A stretch of DNA of 64,000 nucleotides from contig JAQFVV010006246.1 of assembly GCA_028023455.1 (NCBI GenBank), positions 1,601,501 to 1,665,500 of the forward strand, in the 5' to 3' direction. Shown piece after piece: positions 1 to 12,425 of this stretch. The position numbers and the translations under genes are program-made. The stretch is from Epiperipatus broadwayi. Its lineage: Eukaryota > Onychophora > Udeonychophora > Euonychophora > Peripatidae. Below the pieces are notes generated by a model. The model did not search any database, was not told the DNA's origin, and saw only the letters and a list, made by a program, of their open reading frames with translations. How positions within the stretch are numbered: position 1 is the first letter of the stretch; every line of letters begins with the position of its first letter.

Positions 1-892
1 ATAGTATCGAAAATATTGGAGAACATCCCAACAATAGATACATAGCTATAGAACACCAAAAAACAAGATTTCAAACTCTGGTTAAAACACTTCAAAACTA
101 CGCCCTAATAATAGTAGATCCAAGTTTACAAAATTATATCACAGGTATTATCAAAAACACATATTTAATTTTAAAGTAAAATTAAATGATAATATTGACC
201 CAGAAAACATACCCACTCAAATAATAGATCAAGATGCAGTATTAACTCTTTATATAAGGGGACTAAGACCACAATGTTTTGCATGCAAGGATCGAGGACA
301 CTTAGCAATCAACTGTAATGCAAAACAGGCCAACAAAAATAATAATAATGAAATTCAACTTGAAGAAACAAAAACATCAAACCAACTAGATAAAACTACA
401 AATAAACTTGAAATAACTAATAAAAATGATACTAATGAAAATTATAATAGCACCGATATGCTTTTAGACATATCAATTAAAAAAAATAAAAGCAAAAATC
501 AAATACCAGATAAACAAGTGACAACAAATAATACGTGTATAAATAATGAAAAAATAGCCCTAACAAAACTTGCAATCAGAAATAATACATCTCAAGAAAT
601 AATGGAAGATCTCAGCACAAATTCATCACTAAGTACACCAACTAATCAAAAGCAGAAAAGAAGACTACCTGGAAGACCACCAAAAAAAAACAAAAGGGTC
701 AAAAAAGTCAAAACAGAACAATATGACAATTCTAGTTACTTACAGCTAGATGACACAAGCAGCACATCAGATGAGGATTTAGAACTAAATTATCAAGATG
801 CCCAAGATCAACCACAAATAGCTACCCAAATAACTAACACACAACCACGAACAATACTTAAACATAATGAAATTAAAAATTGCAGCAATTAA
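1..892 (+). pseudogene. LINE ORF1, gag-like nucleic-acid-binding protein (partial, frameshifted)
   Basis: In this class of LINE, ORF1 protein binds the element RNA in the retrotransposition particle. The coding frame is open from base 3 to about 176, where it meets a stop; the sense then continues in another frame from about 165 to the stop at 890-892, so one frameshift lies near 165-180. A CCHC zinc knuckle (C-X2-C-X4-H-X4-C) is encoded at 275-316. After it comes an Asn/Lys-rich stretch, then a basic patch with a Gly-Arg-Pro-Pro-Lys-Lys core at 671-688 that resembles an AT-hook, and an acidic Ser/Asp tail. The ATG at 458 is internal and not the true start. ORF1 overlaps the ORF2 start by 26 bases. 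The CCHC call is firm; the AT-hook is a motif-level inference. Confidence 0.82.
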
Positions 893-3800
893 TGTAAGAG
901 GCCTGAACTCAACTACAAAAATTCATAAACTTAAACAATGGATCAGAAATACACAACCACACATACTTGGATTACTGGAAACAAAAATCTACACTGGATC
1001 AAAAACAGAACCAGCTAAATATCTAAGTAAAGAAGGATTTTGTGCCTGCTCAAGAGATTCATCATCTCCCTCAGCAGGTACTGCTATCCTAATTACCCCA
1101 AAATGTTTTTTCACTACATTTAAAATAATATATATTGATTCTAATATGCTTATTACAACTTTTCAACATAAAATTATAATTATTAATATAATATTTATCT
1201 ACATGCCAATACAACACATCAGAATCAATACCATACTAGCAAACATCAATTCCATGCTAGCAAACACAGCAAATCCAACAATACTAATAGGTGATTTTAA
1301 CACAACATACAAAGAATTCACAGAACGATGGATTCATAAAATATCCATACCACTCATGAATGCACAAGGATTCCTTCCAGAAAATGCAATTTCCTTTCAC
1401 AATGGCCGATTCTCTTCACTAATTGATTTATGTTTCTACTCACCAATGCTTCACCATCTAGTAACAATAAAACTTATGCCATCAGCTTTCTCAGATCACT
1501 CAGCACAGACAATAACAATTAACTTCAATGATATCCAACCATCAACCCTTCCATTCACAAGAACAATTAGAGTTCTATTACCAGTAAACACACCTGAATT
1601 TATTTTTTCTGAAACCTACATCATGATAAACAAGCTTAAAAATATAAAACTCAATTCTATACAACAATATATAGCATTTATAAACATTATTTCATTTAAT
1701 ATCAATCATATAGTAATGAAGCAACCACCACCATCAAAAGTACTGGCACTAGCAGATGAAATTCACAAACGATTAACCATGATTAACCCTTCAAAGCAAA
1801 CACAAAAATACATATTCAAACTTGCACATGCATACAATAATGCATGTGACACCCTTAAAAGCTACCTCAAAATTAAAAAAAGCAAACTATGTCTTACAAA
1901 ACCACACACTTGGACAAGGGAATACATTAGATGGGCACTTGGAAGGCCACAAACTATCAAGGTGCCAATGGCAATACACACAAATCAAGGAACATTTGCA
2001 GGTCACAATATGATTTTGCCCATATACCAATATTTCAAGCAAAAACTTCAAACAAGACAATTTCAAACATTTAAACCAGATTTATTTGGCCCAACAGAAA
2101 CAAAAACACCTTTTACCACAAATGTCTTTATAGAAAAAATAGACAGTATCCCAAATGCATGCCACCCAGGTAGCCCTGGAATTCCAGCTTTTGTCTTAAA
2201 ACACATGAGTCAATTCACTGCAAAATATTTATGCAATTTAGCAAACTATTTAACACAAAAAATACAGTACATGGAAGGAGTGTACCCAATTGCAATTGTT
2301 CCTTTCAACAAAACAAAACACATTACTCCCTCACTAACTAATATACGACCTATATCCATGGGGCCATTACCGATTAAAATCATAGAAAAAATCATAAAGC
2401 AAGAAATTGAGCCACACATAACAATGCTTATTTCAAAATACCAATTTGCAAAAAAAAATTTATCAACAATACAAGCAGCTCTATTCTTTAAAACAATCCT
2501 AGCATCAATAAGAAAACAAAAAAAATATGGCCCCATAGCTGTACAATTAGATATTGAGGCAGCATTTGATTCAATAGATATACCTATACTTCTAGAAATG
2601 CTCAATAACACTGATATACCCAAAACTCATCTATATCTAATAGCAAACTTACTTCTAAATTGTGAAATCCATATAACCATCAGTGGAAGAAACTCCCCAT
2701 CATTTACTCCTACACAATCAATATCTCAAGGATCACCTCTCAGCTCATTACTATTCATACTATACATTAACCCTCTCATTCAAAAAATAGAACAATCTTT
2801 TACTGGAATACAGATACCAGGCACTACAGAACATATACCATGCTTAGCATATATGGATGATGTTACTGTTTTCCTATCATCAAAAAAACAACTCGCCCAG
2901 CTACAAAATATTCTTGAAGACTATACTAAGCAATATAAATTGAAATTCAATCCCACAAAAACATCAGCATGGTCACTATTTACAGGAAAGCTGTGCACAA
3001 ACACATACCAATCAAAACCAACTTCTTTTCTTGGTTTTCCTTTCCATATGGGACTTACAGGAATGAGATGCCACATACAAAATAAACTAAAGGAGGAGGC
3101 CAAACAAATAGTAAACTCATTATCAAAAACATATTTATCCATATATTCCAAAGTACAACTGATAAACCAGCTCATCATAACAAAAATAGTTTATTATTTA
3201 CCGATTATATCTTTTTCAAAAGTTTTTAAATCAAAAATAAAAACCATCTGCAATCAACTACTATGGTCCAAAAAAACAGTAGCAATTTCAACAAGAAGGC
3301 TCAATCAACCACTCATTAAAAATGGACTAGGTTTACACAATATTAACATATTTCACATCCAAAAACAAAGGAATCTCATAATTACCACTTTACAGCAATT
3401 CACAAAACTAAAACACCTTGTGCAAATCATCCTAACTGATCGTCCACCTCCAACTCAATCATACATATCAACAATTATTTATGAATTTAAAACTACGGTA
3501 AACATACCTGAACAATATAAACATAAATATTCATATTGGAATATCTATGATCTCACAAATGAAATAAATAACATTAATGATGTAGCACCATTGTTAGGGA
3601 TAAACAACAAAAGATTACTAAAAGAATTTAAAAAATGGGCTCTGGAACCAAAATTTTTTGATTTTATTTTGAAATTAAATCTTGTTGCCATGCCCACAAC
3701 CTATTTTCTGCATCACAAGAGAATGTACTTCAAAATAGATCCTTTTTGCAGACTGTACCATCGATCAGAAGAAACCTTACAACACATGCTATACCAATGT

Positions 3801-3941
3801 ACAGCACTCGAACACATAAGAAAAATAATTTTTGACACCTACAGAAAACCTAACGCATCAATTGAAAATATAATTGCTGCATACAAAACAAAATCAATAC
3901 CAAACATTAGAGCAGCTACTTTTAAAGGTGCACTTTTATAA
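867..3941 (+). CDS. LINE ORF2: APE-type endonuclease / reverse transcriptase
   Basis: This 1024-residue polyprotein nicks target DNA and reverse-transcribes the element RNA from the nick. The N-terminal endonuclease (residues about 1-225) starts with INVRGLNS and has the catalytic Glu in LLETK, Asp in IGDFN and the SDHS motif. The reverse transcriptase (about 410-720) has IRPISMGPLP, motif A DIEAAFDSID, motif B SQGSPLSSLLF and motif C AYMDD. The C-terminal zinc-knuckle region reads CRLYHRSEETLQHMLYQC: the second Cys of the C-X2-C pair seen in copy 2 is Tyr here. The stop at 3939-3941 is not the ancestral end. Homology to copy 2 resumes in a different frame at about 3938 and runs to a stop at 4076-4078 (TRRHPATFCNKL corresponds to PRRHPNTFRNKL). 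About ten codons are deleted at the break. The start overlaps ORF1. Confidence 0.9.
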   Translation: MKLKIAAINVRGLNSTTKIHKLKQWIRNTQPHILGLLETKIYTGSKTEPAKYLSKEGFCACSRDSSSPSAGTAILITPKCFFTTFKIIYIDSNMLITTFQHKIIIINIIFIYMPIQHIRINTILANINSMLANTANPTILIGDFNTTYKEFTERWIHKISIPLMNAQGFLPENAISFHNGRFSSLIDLCFYSPMLHHLVTIKLMPSAFSDHSAQTITINFNDIQPSTLPFTRTIRVLLPVNTPEFIFSETYIMINKLKNIKLNSIQQYIAFINIISFNINHIVMKQPPPSKVLALADEIHKRLTMINPSKQTQKYIFKLAHAYNNACDTLKSYLKIKKSKLCLTKPHTWTREYIRWALGRPQTIKVPMAIHTNQGTFAGHNMILPIYQYFKQKLQTRQFQTFKPDLFGPTETKTPFTTNVFIEKIDSIPNACHPGSPGIPAFVLKHMSQFTAKYLCNLANYLTQKIQYMEGVYPIAIVPFNKTKHITPSLTNIRPISMGPLPIKIIEKIIKQEIEPHITMLISKYQFAKKNLSTIQAALFFKTILASIRKQKKYGPIAVQLDIEAAFDSIDIPILLEMLNNTDIPKTHLYLIANLLLNCEIHITISGRNSPSFTPTQSISQGSPLSSLLFILYINPLIQKIEQSFTGIQIPGTTEHIPCLAYMDDVTVFLSSKKQLAQLQNILEDYTKQYKLKFNPTKTSAWSLFTGKLCTNTYQSKPTSFLGFPFHMGLTGMRCHIQNKLKEEAKQIVNSLSKTYLSIYSKVQLINQLIITKIVYYLPIISFSKVFKSKIKTICNQLLWSKKTVAISTRRLNQPLIKNGLGLHNINIFHIQKQRNLIITTLQQFTKLKHLVQIILTDRPPPTQSYISTIIYEFKTTVNIPEQYKHKYSYWNIYDLTNEINNINDVAPLLGINNKRLLKEFKKWALEPKFFDFILKLNLVAMPTTYFLHHKRMYFKIDPFCRLYHRSEETLQHMLYQCTALEHIRKIIFDTYRKPNASIENIIAAYKTKSIPNIRAATFKGALL

Positions 3942-4078
3942 TAGGAAATAACACCAGGCGGCATCCAGCTACATTTTGCAACAAATTAACACAAATAAGG
4001 AATCGAGATAAAATCATAACAAACCCCCACTTATATGCTGCAACATGGTCACTACTAAAAGAACAATCAATGCTATAA
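3938..4078 (+). pseudogene. Frameshifted C-terminal tail of LINE ORF2
   Basis: This is a continuation of the preceding ORF2 in another frame. It encodes NNTRRHPATFCNKL and then about 30 further residues ending in KEQSML before the stop at 4076-4078. It aligns with the segment that follows the zinc knuckle in the second L1/Tx1-type copy (HNPRRHPNTFRNKL). A deletion of roughly ten codons accounts for both the frame change and the missing residues. Confidence 0.75.
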
Positions 4079-4390
4079 CACAACACTAAATACCTGACAA
4101 AAAATACTAGAGAAAAACTTTTTCAATAGCTTCTCAGATTTTTAATTATATGCATACAAGCTATAAACAGCAAAAAGATCAAAAAAGCAACTTATACATC
4201 AACTATTATGATTTTTTAAGGATTCATTCAAGTCACAAAAGTTCAAACAACTCAAGAAGCCATAAATTGAACTATATCATTCAAATATTCATTTTTTATG
4301 TAACAGAATAAATCAATGTATATAACAAAATTATGTAAACCACTTTTAATGTAACCTTTTATAGAATCAATAAAATGCCTTTTTGAAAGC

Positions 4391-4435
<45 letters not shown>
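4391..4435. repeat. (TAA)n tail, 15 units
   Basis: Short (TAA)n run directly following the 3' end of the first L1/Tx1-type LINE. It is probably its template-encoded or slippage-generated tail. It is separated from the next, much longer TAA array only by a 57-bp fragment of an unrelated LINE. Confidence 0.97.
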
Positions 4436-6764
<2,329 letters not shown>

Positions 6765-7072
6765 TCAATTCATTTATTTACCGTACAAAACTACAGCATA
6801 AAGCCAATTACAGTATTGCACCATAACAAATATATAAATACATAAATGAGTTTAAATGACAAATTATTAATATAATTATGTGCCATATTTCAATAAAAGA
6901 TAATTAACACATTTAAAAATCTAAAGTAAAATTAAATATCAGCATATAAACAATTCTTATTAAAACATTAATAATAACAAATAAATAAAAGGGATAAATA
7001 TAAAGCGCGTAACAAAATAATAATAATAAAACAATTTAACATATATATATAAACAAAATCAAGTTAAACCAA

Positions 7073-9832
7073 TCAAATATGACATTTAAATTTAATAACA
7101 TAACAAAATTGATTATAATCTAAATTGAAGTAATTATTATTACTACAAATCTGATTATATAAATATGGCAGTCTAAATAAAGGAGAAAATCTAAGAACAT
7201 TGGAATGACAAGTTTTAATGTAACAAACAGAAGCAGACCGAGTATCATGCACATGAGATCTAATTACAACAGTAGAAATTGTGTCAGATAAAAGAACTAT
7301 TTTATTAACAAGTTTATAAAGATATTTAAGATCTCTATATTGTCTTCTAGAAGAAAGATGAACAACAGTTTTATTTCCCAAAGAAACATATTTAAAAAAC
7401 TTATTACTCACTGATTGTAATAAGTTACATCCCTGTTTAGAGCTAGGATTCCAAATGACTGAACAATATTCAATGATGGGAAGAACCAATGATAAAAATA
7501 ATTTAAATTTTGTATCACCACTGAAATGATGACCAAACCTTAGAATAGTACCTATAATTTTTAAAGCTTTACCAATAATCATTTCCAAATGAGGAAGAAA
7601 GGATCCATTACTAGAAAATATAACTCCCAAATCTTTTTGGGATTCAACAGAAATAATTTTGTGACAATTAATAAAATAAGAAAAATGCAAAACTTCAGAT
7701 TTTTTAGAATACGAGACTAAGGAACATTTACTGAAATTAACAATCATATTATTTAAATCACACCAAGCACTAAAATTATCTATATCCTTTTGAAGAAGAG
7801 TGCAATCAAACACAGATGTGATTCTTCTAAAGATTTTACAGTCATCTGCATAGCACAAAAGATAAGAAGATTTTAAGCAATCCTTAAGGTCATTCATATA
7901 AATGTTAAAAAGCATAGGTGCTAAAATACTACCCTGAGGAACTCCAAAATTACATTTAAACTTAGATGAAATAGTATTATTAAATTTAATATATGCAGTA
8001 CGACCATGAAGAAAGGATTGAAACCAATAAACAAGCTTAGTAGAAAAACCCATTTGATATAATTTGCGAAGAAGAATACTGTGGTCTACTTTATCAAAAG
8101 CTTTTGATAAATCAAAATAAACAACATCAAGTCTCTGCTGGTCCTCAATTGCATGAGCTATATGATCATAAATTGTTAACAAATTAGTTTCTACGGATCT
8201 ATTAGGTATAAAACCATGCTGTGAAGAAGAAATGAGTTTACTAACATCTAAAATAATTTTATTATAAACACACCTCTCAAAAATTCTAGCAATAGTATGT
8301 AAAACAGAAATAGGTCTATAGTTATTAAGACAATCACGTGAACCATTCTTAAAAATTGGGACCATTTTGGCACACTTAAGCACATTAGGAAAAACACAAG
8401 AATTCAGTGATAAATTAAAAATAAATGCAAGAGGAACTGCAATAAATTCAGCTAGCCCTTTGTAAATAAATGAAGGAATATTATCAATTCCTAAACTAGA
8501 ATGAATTTTAAGTCGCTTAATAGCCATAACAACATCATCCTTAGAAATATGGTCAATCATACAATGAACAGTTGAAGAATTACAAAATAATGCAATATTT
8601 GAAGATATTGCATCATGTGATGAATATACATCAGCAAAATGTTTTGAAAAGTCATTTGCACTTAAAGTGAAACCATGAGTAGCTTGAACCTTTTTTCTAC
8701 CCAAACCAGACTTTTTAATGAAATCCCAAAATTCTTTAGGGTTAGATGAAATATTAACCTCAATTCTTCTAATATAATTCTTCAAATCTCTTTTATAAAC
8801 ATGCTTCACCAATCTTCTGAAATTAATAAAATTATTATAAAAAAAGATATTCTGTGTTTTAAAATAAAGTCTACGATGATAAGACTTCCTTTTAATAATT
8901 TTAATAAGATCGCATGAAAACCAACGAGGAAAACCCTTATAAAAAGGTCGCTTATTGGGAATATACAAATCAATAAAACCATTAAGAATCTTTAAAAACT
9001 CATCCAAGCAATGATTTACATCATTAAAAGAATACAAAAAATTCCAATTAACTTTAGAAAAGTTTCTACAAAAATCAAAATAATTACCCTTCCCATAATC
9101 CTTTCTTGAAATATTAGAAAAATTAATGTTTGAGTGACAAACATTAATATAAAACTCAAAAGGTGGATGATGAGCATCAATAGGAAAATTAACAGAGACA
9201 ACTTGAAAATTACTAACTACTGTTGAATTACGTAAAATATAATCCAAAGTACGATGAAAGGAATTAACAAATGGGTTATATTGCTTGAGTCCTAAAAATT
9301 TACAGAACTTTAACATTCTAGAAGCCTTAGAAGACAAAACAGAAAAGTGTGTAGCAATTCTACCCTGATATAAATCTGGAATATTTAAATCCCCAGTAAT
9401 AATAACATTATCATAGCCAATCAGAAAATCTTCAAGTGATGTCAAAAAATAATCAAACTCCAACAATGACAAAGTGGGTTTGAGATAAACATTACCTAAA
9501 ATAAATTTAAAATTGTGATTTAAAGTAATTTCACACCATGTAGATTCACAAAAAGAAGAAGAAAAAGAAAGTTCTTTATAAAAAACATCTTTATGAAGAG
9601 CAATCAGAGTACCACCACCTCGAGAAATATTATCCATAGATCTGTCAGTTCGCAAAATACTGAATCTATCATCAAGAAAAGAACAATCAGGAAATTGTTG
9701 ATTTAACCAAGTTTCTGTAAGTAAAATAAGATCAAAATGTTCTGTTTCAAAAAATTGTTTAATTTGAACACATTTAGTCCTCATACCTCTGACATTCATG
9801 TAAAAACAAGAAAGTCCTACCATGTTACCCAC
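7073..9832 (-). CDS. LINE ORF2: endonuclease / reverse transcriptase (open)
   Basis: This 919-residue polyprotein has a usual length for the Jockey/CR1 superfamily. The endonuclease (residues about 1-230) begins FYMNVRGMRTK and has the Glu in LLTETWL, the Asp in ITGDLNIPD and a C-terminal DAHHPPFEF that replaces the usual SDH-x-P. The reverse transcriptase (about 470-740) has NNYRPISVLHT, motif A YFDLSKAFDKVDH, motif B GVPQGSILAPMLFN and motif C LLCYADDCKIF. The C-terminal region contains the RRQYRDLKYLYKL block. The upstream spacer is AT-rich, and the MGNMVGL start is shared with the plus copy (MVGL). There are no internal stops or frameshifts, so this is the best-preserved ORF in the window. 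Truncation of the upstream ORF1 argues against autonomous activity. Confidence 0.92.
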   Translation of the reverse strand: MGNMVGLSCFYMNVRGMRTKCVQIKQFFETEHFDLILLTETWLNQQFPDCSFLDDRFSILRTDRSMDNISRGGGTLIALHKDVFYKELSFSSSFCESTWCEITLNHNFKFILGNVYLKPTLSLLEFDYFLTSLEDFLIGYDNVIITGDLNIPDLYQGRIATHFSVLSSKASRMLKFCKFLGLKQYNPFVNSFHRTLDYILRNSTVVSNFQVVSVNFPIDAHHPPFEFYINVCHSNINFSNISRKDYGKGNYFDFCRNFSKVNWNFLYSFNDVNHCLDEFLKILNGFIDLYIPNKRPFYKGFPRWFSCDLIKIIKRKSYHRRLYFKTQNIFFYNNFINFRRLVKHVYKRDLKNYIRRIEVNISSNPKEFWDFIKKSGLGRKKVQATHGFTLSANDFSKHFADVYSSHDAISSNIALFCNSSTVHCMIDHISKDDVVMAIKRLKIHSSLGIDNIPSFIYKGLAEFIAVPLAFIFNLSLNSCVFPNVLKCAKMVPIFKNGSRDCLNNYRPISVLHTIARIFERCVYNKIILDVSKLISSSQHGFIPNRSVETNLLTIYDHIAHAIEDQQRLDVVYFDLSKAFDKVDHSILLRKLYQMGFSTKLVYWFQSFLHGRTAYIKFNNTISSKFKCNFGVPQGSILAPMLFNIYMNDLKDCLKSSYLLCYADDCKIFRRITSVFDCTLLQKDIDNFSAWCDLNNMIVNFSKCSLVSYSKKSEVLHFSYFINCHKIISVESQKDLGVIFSSNGSFLPHLEMIIGKALKIIGTILRFGHHFSGDTKFKLFLSLVLPIIEYCSVIWNPSSKQGCNLLQSVSNKFFKYVSLGNKTVVHLSSRRQYRDLKYLYKLVNKIVLLSDTISTVVIRSHVHDTRSASVCYIKTCHSNVLRFSPLFRLPYLYNQICSNNNYFNLDYNQFCYVIKFKCHI

Positions 9833-9956
9833 AAAGATAATGGAAACAACACAAACAAAACCAAAAAGAGAAAAAAAAGTGATAAAGAAAGAATAAATAA
9901 ATAAAAATAAATAAATAAAATAAAATAAAATAGATAGTAAAACAAAATAAATTCTC

Positions 9957-10757
9957 TTAAAACCTTAGAGAACTAGCCAGAGATCCATAAAAAAAAGAAA
10001 TGGAAGCACCGCAAGGCCATAAATTGGGGGATATTATTTCATTATGTTTATGTGCAGAAACAGAAACATAAAAGCAAGAAGACTTAGAATTATTCATATT
10101 AACTTTATGACAAACAATGCTAGTTTGTAAATTATTTTCAAGAAATACTGTAATATCTTTTGAACTGAGATTTACTGGCATATTAGAAAGAAAATATCTA
10201 TTATAAGTTATATTAGTATTAGAATAAACATTACCAAAATTAGATTTATTAAATCCATCAGATATATTAATTTTTTTAGTTCTTGAAAAATCATTTTTAT
10301 TAGAAGATAAAGAGGAGTATCCAGAATGATTTATCCGATAGTTACTATTTGAATGAAAGTCAAGTGAATGTGAACTATAAGCTGGAATGAATTTGGGAGC
10401 AAAATCTGGATAATTAAGAATTTTATGTCTAATAGACTTAGAATAAACATTACCAAAATTAGATTTATTAAATCCATCAGATATATTAATTTTTTTAGTT
10501 CTTGAAAAATCATTTTTATTAGAAGATAAAGAAGAGTATCCAGAATGATTCATCCGATAGTTACTATTTGAATGAAAGTTAAGTGAATGTGATCTATAAG
10601 CTGGAGTAAATTTGGGAGCAGTATCTGGATAATTAAGAATTTTATGACTAATAGACTTTAGGGAAGATACATTAACAGAAAGACCTCCATTATATCTTTT
10701 ATCCATAAAAGAAGCACTCTGTAAATTATGAGCTGGAATGACTTTAGAAACTGCAGC
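9957..10757 (-). CDS. LINE ORF1, N/S/Y-rich with tandem 72-residue modules (5'-truncated)
   Basis: ORF1 protein is the RNA-binding partner in LINE particles. The frame is open from the array junction at 10757, so the first in-frame Met at 10706 is probably internal. Two tandem modules of about 72 residues each run KILNYPD-x-APKF, PAYRSHSLNFHSNSNYR, NHSGYSSLSSNKNDF, then KKINISDGFNKSNFGNVYS; they are nearly identical to each other. The C-terminal domain (NMPVNLSSKDITVFLENN to NLWPCGASISFFYG) carries the W-P-x-G signature common near the ORF1 C-terminus in this superfamily. No CCHC knuckle is seen. It sits about 125 bases upstream of ORF2 on the same strand. Confidence 0.82.
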   Translation of the reverse strand, partial: AAVSKVIPAHNLQSASFMDKRYNGGLSVNVSSLKSISHKILNYPDTAPKFTPAYRSHSLNFHSNSNYRMNHSGYSSLSSNKNDFSRTKKINISDGFNKSNFGNVYSKSIRHKILNYPDFAPKFIPAYSSHSLDFHSNSNYRINHSGYSSLSSNKNDFSRTKKINISDGFNKSNFGNVYSNTNITYNRYFLSNMPVNLSSKDITVFLENNLQTSIVCHKVNMNNSKSSCFYVSVSAHKHNEIISPNLWPCGASISFFYGSLASSLRF

Positions 10758-11306
<549 letters not shown>

Positions 11307-11429
11307 TATGTAGGAATTTGCCTCATTCCAAATTTAAAAGTAGATGTTTTTATAACTCATCCTGGCTTGAGGTAAATTCCATTAGTGATTGCTTTTCTGA
11401 TTCTGGTTTTTTTTCTCATGGTAAATTTA

Positions 11430-12329
11430 AATCACCAAATTTTTTTTATGGGGAAAAGAGATAATGGAGATTTTCCTGTTACTTTATCTTCTTTACAGTC
11501 TGTGAAATCTAAAATTCTAAATTATCCACTGTAGTTCCTAAATTCATTCCAACTCATAATTTACAGAGTGCTTCTTTTATGGACAAAAGATATAATGGAG
11601 GTTTTCCTGTTAATTTATCTTCTGTAAAGTCTATTAGTCATAAAATTCTTAATTATCCTGATATTTCTCCCAAATTGATTCCTGCCTATAGATCACATTC
11701 ACTTAACTTTAATTCAAATAATAACTATCAGATAAATCATTCTGGATACTCCTCTTTATCTTCTAGTAAAAATGACTTTTTAAGAACTAGAAAAATTAAT
11801 ATTTCTGATGGATTTAATAAATCTAATTTTTCTAATGTTTATTCTAGGTCTATTAGACATAAAATTCTTAATTATCCAGATATTGCTCCCAAATCCATTC
11901 CAGCTTATAGATCACATTTACATGACTTTCATTCAAATAGTAACTATCGGATAAATCACTCTGGATACTCCTCTTTATCTTCTAGTAAAAATGATTTTTT
12001 TAAGGTCAAAAAAAATTAATATATCTGATGGATTTAATAAATTTAATATTGCTGATGGTTATTCTAATACTAATATAACTTATAATAGATATTTTCTTTC
12101 TAATATGCCAGTAAATCTCAATTCAAAAGATATTACAGTATTTCTTAAAAATAATTTACAAACTAGTATTGTTTGTCGTAAAGTTAATATGAAGAATTCT
12201 AAGTCTTCTTGTTTTTATATTTCTGTATCTGCACATAAACATAATGAAATAATATCCTCTAATTTATGGTCTTGCGGTGCTTCCATTTCTTTTTTTTATG
12301 GATCTCTCGCCAGGTCTCTAAGGTTTTAA
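11430..12329 (+). pseudogene. LINE ORF1 with repeated modules (frameshifted)
   Basis: Homologous to the minus-strand ORF1. A degenerate extra module lies at about 11449-11540 (MGKRDNGDFPVTLSS, KILNYP) with a stop. Next comes the main block from 11579 (MDKRYNGGFPVNLSS), with two 72-residue modules containing KILNYPDI, PAYRSH, NHSGYSSLSSSKNDF and KINISDGFNKSNF. A frameshift in a T-rich run at about 11995-12003 moves the reading into the frame that finishes at 12329 with the conserved C-terminal domain (NMPVNLNSKDITVFL to NLWSCGASISFFYG). Here the P of the W-P-x-G motif is Ser. It is non-functional as it stands. Confidence 0.82.
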
Positions 12330-12425
12330 GAGAATTTATGCAATTTATTTTGTTTTACTATCCATTTTATTTTTATTTATTTATTATTTTTTCTTTATCT
12401 TTTTCTTTTTATCTTTGCGGGTAAC

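Larger units (their letters stand above)
1..4390 (+). mobile_element. L1/Tx1-type LINE, copy 1 (5' end outside window)
   Basis: Non-LTR retrotransposon with two overlapping ORFs: a gag-like CCHC ORF1 and an endonuclease/reverse-transcriptase ORF2. A 3' UTR of about 310 bp follows, holding AATAAA-like signals, and runs straight into a (TAA)n tail at 4391. The 5' end lies beyond the window. The last 40 bases of the 3' UTR (a TGTAACCTTTTA block, then an AATAAA-type signal, then the TAA tail) match the end of the second L1/Tx1-type copy at 6290-6333, which fixes the 3' boundary. Assignment to the L1/Tx1 group rests on an ORF1 with a CCHC knuckle, an APE-type endonuclease, a YMDD-type reverse transcriptase and a C-terminal zinc-knuckle region. 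It is not an active copy: both ORFs carry a frame break. Confidence 0.88.
6765..10757 (-). mobile_element. Jockey/CR1-type LINE, minus copy
   Basis: Read on the minus strand, the element emerges from a (TAA)n array at 10757 inside an open ORF1. It then has a spacer of about 125 bp, a full ORF2, a 3' UTR of about 310 bp, and ends at 6765 in GGTAAATAAATGAATT followed by (ATT)n. The 3' tip is shared with the plus copy (GTGCAAT, then ATTGGCT, then ATGCTGT, then AATAAA-like, then ATT tail). Membership of the Jockey/CR1 superfamily follows from the ORF2 motifs and the WP-x-G signature near the ORF1 C-terminus. It is 5'-truncated within ORF1, but ORF2 is free of stops. Confidence 0.88.

Noticed and set aside
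2246-3178. Minus-strand ORFs inside LINE ORF2
   Set aside because: Shadows of the plus-strand reverse-transcriptase reading frame.
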